In this document: piece after piece, positions 57,297 through 64,000 of the stretch
Position numbering within the stretch: the first letter of the stretch is position 1
How the letters are laid out: each line of letters starts with the position of its first letter
From: Dentipellis sp. KUC8613
Taxonomy: Eukaryota; Basidiomycota; Agaricomycetes; Russulales; Hericiaceae
Length of the DNA stretch: 64,000 bases
Assembly: GCA_002286715.1 (NCBI GenBank)
Contig: NSJX01000001.1
Coordinates: 1,915,805 to 1,979,804 of the forward strand
Reading direction: 5' to 3'
Translations under genes and position numbers: made by a program
The notes under the pieces: generated by a model
Databases searched by the model: none
Seen by the model: the letters and a program-made list of their open reading frames with translations, nothing else
What the model was told of the DNA's origin: nothing

Positions 57297-60200
57297 ATGT
57301 CGCGCATCTCGCGCAACAGCAGTAACAGCTCAGAACTCGCCTACGTAGACCCACCGTGAGTGCTGACTCCTGCGCCACAAGCGCGCCGAGCTTCACCTCT
57401 TGTCCAGATACACCCATGAGACGTACGAGCCGGCCAGCGATGATTACAACGATATACCCCGACCTGCCACGCCTCCGCCTGTCCCCCCCATCCCACCACC
57501 CCAAACCGCCACGGTACTCAACTTTCCAGAGCCAGACGTAAACAGTGCCGAGCGCCTGCCGAACGTGCAGAGATCCCCATCGACCGATTCCCCTCCCCTA
57601 GCCGACGGACGGTACGACCGACGCGTCTCGATCTCCACCATCTCCCTCGAACCCCGCCGCCGACGGCACCAGGACCGTCGATACACGTACGATGACTTCA
57701 AGCGACTCATGACCATGGCCGAGCGCGACGCGCGCGACATGCGGCGCGGGCTGCGTGCCGCGCTCGACCGGCTTGAGCAGTCGCGCAGCCGCGCGGAACA
57801 CGCGGAGCGCATCGCCATCGAGATGGCGACGCGCCTGCGCGAGGCGAACGACGAGCGCATGACCGCGATGAAGGCGGCCTCTACCGCGCGCGAGGAGCTC
57901 GGCATGTACAAGGTACAGTACCAGAACGCGCAGGCCGAGATTCAGCGGGCACAGGACCTGCTGAAAGACCAAGACACAGCGCGAAGGGATGCAGAGGCGT
58001 CGGCAGCGAGGGCGAGAGACACTGCACGGGCGCTGAAGCAGGACAGGCTGGTGGAGCTCGCGCGGGAGGAAGGGCGGAGGATGGGATATAATGACGGAAG
58101 GAGAGCAGGCGAACGGATGGGCTTCTTCGAGGCGCAGGCGAGTGCTAGGAGACGGAGAAGAAGAGAGATGGAGGACATGGGAATGTACGATAACCCCGAC
58201 TATCCGCCTTACGAGGACGATGTCGACACGGAGACGCCTATCGATGCCGAGCCTGGCGCCGCGGTTCGCGCAGTGCCCGTCCCCGGCCAACCACGCAACC
58301 CATCCGTTTCCGGCACAGCGCCCCGCGGCGGCGGCCCCGAAGCATCCGTCGACGGCGACATCGACATCGACGTCCAGCCCCTTCCGCGCTCTCCACCCCG
58401 GCGCCGCGTCTCACCCTCCCCTCCACGCGACGGACGCGGGCAGTACGAACCGAGTGTCGAATCAAGCTACTCCTACACGGCCCCGCCACCCGCAGGAGAC
58501 ATCATTCCCCCACCCCAAGCACTCTCCCGAATGTCCGTGCGCAACCCAGACCCGACGCCCCCGCCCCTCCCGCGCGCCGCCTCCGCCGCATCAACCAGCA
58601 CACTCCCCGTCGCGCCCGCCAACCCATACCAGCGCGCGCCGCGGCTGCCCGAGCCGAACGTGCTCGACCCGGTCCCGGAGGTCGTCAACACAGAGAGCAC
58701 GGGGCCCTCGCGGCGCAGCTCGCGGCGCGTCGCGGACGACTTCCGCGACCGCGACGCGAGCCCCGTGCACGTGGTCGCCTCGGGGCGCGGCACCCCGCGC
58801 GCGGGGTACTCCCCTGCGACGCCCGGCACGCCGACGCCGCTCCCGCTCCCGCACGCGCTGGGCGGGTACGCGAGCAGCGCCGGCTCGCGCGCGCCCGTGT
58901 ACGTCCCGCCTGTGCCGTCCGCGGGCGACTTTAGGTATGAGGAGAGAGGCGGCGTGCGGCCGGGCTCGGGGATCGACCCGATCCCGCAGTCGCCGGTGGT
59001 GGGCGCGGGCGCGGGGCAGCGGGGCCATCGGCGCTCGGTGTCGGAGAGCCAGCGGCTGGCGCAGGCGTTGCGCGCGAATGTGCGCGGGGAGGCGCCGCCG
59101 GAGTTTGGGGGTGTCCCGGTGAACCAGGTGCGTTCTGCTGCGCTGTGGTGTACGTTTCGAAAAGGAGTGCTAATTGGTATGTGGGTTTGCGTTTTACGAT
59201 GGTGCTTCAGTCCTCTGGCAGTCGCAACCGTGACAGGGAGAGGGACGGCATGCCGCCGCCTCGATGGCGGCCAACGAACATCACGCGGCCTGCGCCCCTC
59301 GCGCCGCAAATCCAGACGCAACGCTCAGCGTCGACTGCGAGCATGCAGCAGCCCGAGACGGATGGGTGGTACAGCAATCAGAGGGCCGCGAGATCTGGCA
59401 GCATCTATGGCGAGTCGAGAGGGGGTTCCCCCCGTGCTGGCTCGCCGGGGGGTGCGCCGTTGCCGAGATCTGGGTCGCCTCGAAGTGCCGGTGGGTATGC
59501 GCCAAGGCCAGTATCGCCGAGCAATGGATCTTATGCGCCTGGCTCGCCACGCAACGCCCCGTATGCACCTGGTTCGCCGCGTAATGGCCCGTATACGCCT
59601 GGGAATGGTTCGTATGCACCAGGCTCTCCTCGTAACAACGGTTCGTACGTTCCAGGATCGCCAAGGTATGGTTATGCACCTGGCTCTCCTCGCGCTGGTG
59701 GGCGCAGCACGGGCAATCCGTACGAAGATGTACAGCGTCGGGCGGAGCAGAGGGATAGACCTGGCCAGCGGACGATGTTGTCAAGTGGTGGATACGAAGA
59801 ACCGGCCATTATCCTCGAATCTCCTGTGCGTGTTTGTGCCTTTTCAATAATTGTTATAGCTCACTGCAAGTTACAGAGTATCCATTCGACTCAGGGCAGG
59901 ACGCCTTTGACGACTCTAGATTCACAGGGTCCGGGTCAGAACTCGAATCCCGACCGGCTTAGCCCAAATTTCGTTGTCGAGCCGCTCCCGCAGACTCAAG
60001 CACAACCCCCACCACAACCTCAGTTCCGGCCTCCACCGCCGCAGTCCCAACATCTGCCGCCGAACCCCATTTACTTATACAGCAACGGTGGTGATAACCC
60101 TGTCACTGTGAATCCAAACATTCCCCCGAACTACTTCAACTCGCATACGACATCCGCAATGCCACGGCCGCCAGGTGTCAACACAGGCTACGCAAGAAAA

Positions 60201-60836
60201 AGCTCCGGCCCGCCGTCGATCTACATCCCCTCTGCGGTTCCGAGCACGCGCCACTCCCCCACCAGTGCCGGATCTATGCGTGGCGGAACACCCGCACTCC
60301 CAGTGCCTACGCCAGGGTCGAATTCGCATCGACCGTCGTCCAGGACACACGGACGGTCAGCTTCGTCGGGTACAGGGGCGTACGCACCGCCGTCGCCGAG
60401 GCAGAATACCCCGATGCTCTACGGACCGCGTCCAGGATCTCCGCGCGCGCCCTCGCCCGTGCTGCCGGTCCCCGCGCCTCCCGTAGCCGCGCTGCAGCAC
60501 CCGCAGCGCTCGCACTCGCGCTCAGGCGCCGGTTCGCCATACCCAGCGTCACCCAGCCAGCGTGGTGCGGCGCTGCCCGTGCCTGCTCCCTCGGTGATAC
60601 ACGCGCGCTCCAGGTCGAGCGGGTCGCCGGACCCGCTGTACACGCCCTCGCCTGACATGCGGCGGAACCACCCGCTGTACAGTGGGTCGGCAGCAGACCG
60701 CCGGAGCAAGGCGGGGTCGGACGCGTCGCTGCCGCCAGGACGCCCGGGGTCGCCGTACGCGCACTACAATCCGAGCGAGGAGGCGAACATTGCGGCACTT
60801 GCGACTGCGAGTGCAGAACGGCTTCCGGGGACGTGA
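57297..60836 (+). CDS. Long coiled-coil and disordered protein, unknown function
   Basis: Four exons (57297-57355, 57408-59127, 59211-59825, 59877-60836) give 1,117 residues. After a Pro-rich N-terminus, residues about 115-280 form a strongly charged coiled coil (YTYDDFKRLMTMAERDARDM, ERIAIEMATRLREANDERM, AQDLLKDQDTARRDAEASAA). The remaining 800 residues are Ser/Pro/Arg/Gly-rich and disordered. An imperfect repeat of the type SYAPGSPRN occurs five or six times between 59517 and 59700. The C-terminal 50 residues (YAHYNPSEEANIAALATASA) look more conserved in character. No known domain; a scaffold or polarity role would be guesswork. The last intron (51 nt) is a multiple of three and stop-free, so retention would add 17 residues; the exon 3/4 joint is therefore less sure. 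Confidence 0.75.
59517..59700 (+). repeat. Imperfect APGSPRN-type coding repeat
   Basis: Runs of about 30 bp units encode variants of SYAPGSPRN, APYAPGSPRN, GPYTPGN and GYAPGSPRA. They lie within the disordered part of the coiled-coil protein. Confidence 0.8.
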
Positions 60837-61020
60837 GAGTGGGTGTGTTGTTATCTATGTGTTTATTTGAGTAGAGTAGTGTGCACTGGTAATATTGGAA
60901 AGTATTTATTATAAGTGGGTACTTAGCCGCCGGGAGCTGAGTCAGCAAGTGAGGCCTGCAACACTCGGCGTGCTCTCAACGCACCCGCTCCAAATCTCAT
61001 CCCGACACCACCACCACGTT

Positions 61021-62789
61021 ATGCCCATCCTCTACGCCCGCTCTCCTTCTCCAGACAGACACCCGCCCCAACCTCAGATCACAGACGCAGACGACTCCAT
61101 CGTCCTCTCCGACCTCGTCCGTTCGGGCGAAGCTTCCCGTCTGCGCCGCCGCGGCGCCATACGCGAGAACCCTAACGCAACCTCGGGCTCGTCGTCCACA
61201 CACTCGCACACATCTTCTACATTTACATTCGGCCGCCCCGCCGTGCCCCCCTCATCCGCACCAGCACCCATGTCCGCACCCCTGACATTCGCGACACCGA
61301 GCTACACCCCCGCGCCACCCTCGCCCCCGCTCGGGTTCCGAGACCGCGACCGCGACACCGACCAGGAGAACGAGCCTCCGCTCGGCATGCGGCCCCCCGC
61401 AGGCTTCAGCAGAGCCTACGCCTCGCGCCTCGATGCGGCGTACCCGCCGTACTCGTACCGCGACCTCGACGACGACGAAACGGACTCGGAACCGGGCCAG
61501 GGCGATGCCGAGGGCGAGGGCGAGGACGCCTGGGAGTGGAACATCCGCGAGACCGCGCCCGCACTGCCCATGCCGGCGTGGGACTCGACGCAGTCGACGC
61601 TCCCGTGGGGCGTCCGCGCGTCGAGCTGGGCCGAGCGCGATGCGCGCAGGGAGCCGCCCGACATCGAGGTCCGCCTTGACCCCGCGGACGAGGCGGCGGG
61701 CTCGTTCATGCTGTTCTGCGGCGGCGAGCTGTCTGAGGACGGCGTGCTGGAGCCTGAACCCGACGGCGAGCGCGATGCCCCCGTGCGATCGCCGCGCAGG
61801 CGCCCCTCGGCGTTCTGCCCCGCAGCATCAACGAAGGCGCGCCCGAGGCCCCGTCCGCGCACGAATGGATGCGGTGCGCTTGTGCATCTGTCGGCGCACC
61901 CGAGACATAAGTATAATGTGTGGGTCGCGCGCGGCGCAGGAGGCGCCTCGGATGACGTCGTTGGTATGGACGCGTCGTACTTCGATGGCTCTGCTGTTGC
62001 GAAGATGATGCGTAGTGCCTGTGGGTGTGTACGTGAGGGCGTCGGCTGCCGGTCATGGTATGTGCTTTGCTGTTCACTCTCGTATATGCAGGTTAAACTG
62101 ATGACTTTTGCTCACCTTCTAGTGGGAACCCGCTTGGGACGATATACCTCCCATGTCAGGCAGCTGCGGACGGCATCTTCGCACCTTCGTCCCCGTCGAC
62201 GCCTCCCCCACGCTCACCCAGTCCGCGTCACGAACCGCCAGCTCCTACTTCCCGTCCTCGCGCAGAAGCATCTGCAGACGCACCTGATCACCGTAGTACG
62301 TCCCCACGCCCGCCGACGCGATACCAGGTATTGCCCCTCCGCCCCTCTGGACCGGCATACTGGCTTCCCCACTCTTCAAACGCCAGTACATCCGCCTTCC
62401 CGTCGTCCTCGCGCGGCTCGCCGAATTCGAAGTTGGCCTTCTTCACCTTCTTCGCGAATCACGTGCGCTCTTCGCCGTCATTCACCTTCGCGCCGCGTCC
62501 CCCCACACCCCCGCGCTCGCCCGCCCCGCCGTCGCGCCCGCAGTTCGGGCCCACCACGTACTCTATGCGCTCGTCCTCCTTCATGCCGCGCCGATCGATG
62601 CGCAGTATGGTTCTGCGCGAGCGCGAACGCGCGGACGGTGCAGAGCGCACTGATTTCTTGGTGGGGCTGGCTTCTCCCATGCCGGGACCAGCGGAAGCAG
62701 GGAACGATGTGGATATGGAGGATGCAGAAGCGGGTGAGAAGCCTGACAGTCCTGGAGAGATGAGGGGGGTTATGAGGCCTGAGCGGTAA
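61021..62789 (+). CDS. Protein with Cys-rich CGNPLG motif, unknown function
   Basis: Two exons (61021-62057, 62123-62789) give 567 residues. Residues 1-about 270 are disordered and acidic. A compact central region follows: NGCGALVHLSAHPRHKYNVW, then ACGCVREGVGC at the end of exon 1, and SCGNPLGTIYLPCQAA after the splice. This sets out five or six cysteines (C-x-C-x6-C-x2-C-x9-C) that look like a zinc-binding ribbon and are assembled only after splicing. The rest is Pro/Ser-rich, with SKLAFFTFFANHVRSS and RRSMRSMVLRERERAD near the end. The intron has GTATGT and CTAG ends and the joint is in phase. No family is recognised; a metal-binding module is inferred from the cysteines. Confidence 0.72.
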
Positions 62790-64000
62790 GAGCACTGTGT
62801 CTGTGTGTTCTTTCCCTCTTGTCTCTTGCCCCGTTCCTTCCCCCTTCGCTTTATAGGCTGTCCAGTCAGTGGCTCCACGAACCCCAAAGGCTCTGCATTC
62901 TCCCCGCAAATCGCAACTCACGCACGTACATTCCCCCATCACCCATTCGCGGCGCCTTCTGCCTCCATAATCCCGTCACGTCGGTATCTTACTTTCGCAT
63001 ACATAGCTGTGATCCCCATTTCATGTTGCCATCTGTCGTCCGTCTGCTCATTTATCATGTCCCTTACGACCCCGGTTTATCTTCACGTACTGTACTCTAT
63101 GTTTTCCGTAAATCATGCTTTGGACCATTCTCCCCCCTCACTTCACTTCACTTCACTTCATCTTGATTCACCTCATGCTCATCCCTGACGATCCATCCAT
63201 ACACTTCGTTCATCTTCCAACGCTGTCCGCTATCCATATATCACGTCCCGCCCACGCCCACGTCCACGCCCCACGAAGCAATTCACGTTCCCCGCGCCTC
63301 GATTCTGACTTACCTTCATCGATCATCTGTCTGTGTCATCTGTCATACATCTCGTACATATCCACCCAATCTCATCGTTTCTCGGTTCTCGGTTCATTGC
63401 CTCATTCATTTGCTGCTCGTTCGTACTTGTCTGCTTGGTGGATCCCGTTCTCGTTCTTGGTTTTGGCTTCTGTGTTTTGTGATTTTGTTCTGCTGTCATC
63501 AGCAAATTGAGGGCCGTATGGAATCCGCAGGTGATGTTTGGCCTTGCTTGTAGAATTTGCAAGGCATTGCGACGTCATACAAAGGAAGCACCAATATTGT
63601 GAACCTTATGCAAGTAAGTACCAAGTTTATAATACCTTCGCAAAGGCCATAAACTAATTGAATTCCTACGAAAACTGAGTAACACTTTGGATTGCCTCGC
63701 AAAGCCATCGGAAGATGGTCAACAAAGCTCGAATTGTTTTGCGATTCAGGTGAACCATCGTCATCAGTATCAGCCTGTTACTCGCTACACAACCCTGGTT
63801 TCCCGTGGATCTTCGCTGTTGTCTTGCTCATATCACACAACCATCGTATGTCTCCCACTAATCTTCATGATACCAATATATAATGATACTTCTCACATCA
63901 CACGAAATTAGAGCGAGAGCGTATCAGAGCGGCCGTGTACTCATTGCGAGCGCGACTTCACAATGTTTCGATGGCTTGTTCTGTCCTCCTCGAGGGCCGA
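62790..64000. other. 3' flank and intergenic sequence to window end
   Basis: Pyrimidine-rich sequence with no supported gene. It includes a short ACTTC tandem repeat. The final 300 bp may be part of a gene outside the window, but nothing in it is recognisable. Confidence 0.5.
63140..63160 (+). repeat. ACTTC pentanucleotide microsatellite
   Basis: Four perfect ACTTC units plus a partial one. Confidence 0.9.

Noticed and set aside
58091..59122. Plus-strand frame of 343 codons
   Set aside because: Out-of-frame Arg/Pro-rich shadow of the coiled-coil protein gene, caused by high GC.
1..64000. tRNA or rRNA genes and CRISPR arrays
   Set aside because: No paired GGTTCRANTCC-type T-arm with acceptor stem was found by eye, no rRNA-like sequence, and no regularly spaced repeats; CRISPR is not expected in a eukaryote.

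Overview
The window comes from a filamentous basidiomycete, most likely an Agaricomycete. Genes are compact and split by many 45-65 nt GT-AG introns. The set includes a Zn2Cys6 regulator, KRE9/KNH-type cell-wall proteins, a myosin-motor chitin synthase and a Tad-like LINE. Exon models were built by hand by joining reading frames across canonical splice sites. Nearly all join in phase and give totals divisible by three. No database search was possible, so names rest on motif recognition.

Layout. 1.9-6.2 kb: two related minus-strand genes for nuclear-looking zinc-binding proteins of a family I do not recognise; a third paralog lies at 32.9-34.1 kb. 7.7-11.1 kb: an ACMSD/isoorotate-decarboxylase-type amidohydrolase, divergent from a coiled-coil protein. 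11.8-13.7 kb: two adjacent KNH-domain secreted proteins, one GPI-anchored and one not. 14.07-24.18 kb: a 10.1 kb minus-strand LINE insertion flanked by a perfect 15 bp target-site duplication and ending in poly(A). It lies 31 bp upstream of the start codon of the quinolinate phosphoribosyltransferase gene (24.2-25.3 kb) and so separates that gene from its former upstream region. Inside the LINE, antisense to it, is a three-exon gene (22.98-23.61 kb) with its own TATA box and no recognisable family. 25.4-28.5 kb: a 15-exon Zn2Cys6 regulator. 31.1-32.4 kb: Gemin2. 35.8-37.1 kb: the CAAX protease RCE1. 37.5-40.9 kb: a large membrane protein of unknown function. 41.8-44.9 kb: coatomer beta-prime. 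45.3-51.9 kb: class V-type chitin synthase. 52.4-53.7 kb: a Ser/Pro-rich protein. 54.7-56.9 kb: an ABCF ATPase. 57.3-62.8 kb: two long disordered proteins.

How the genes fit together. Most are single housekeeping or structural genes with no shared pathway: vesicle coat, prenyl-protein processing, snRNP assembly, ribosome biogenesis and cell wall. The wall theme recurs in the KNH pair and the chitin synthase. The amidohydrolase and QPRT may both act around aminocarboxymuconate semialdehyde in NAD synthesis; without the LINE they would be about 5 kb apart. The most unusual items are the antisense gene inside the LINE and the three-member zinc-binding family. The gene-poor stretches (1-1.9, 3.6-5.2, 6.2-7.7, 28.5-31, 34.1-35.8 kb) hold nothing I can support as a gene.
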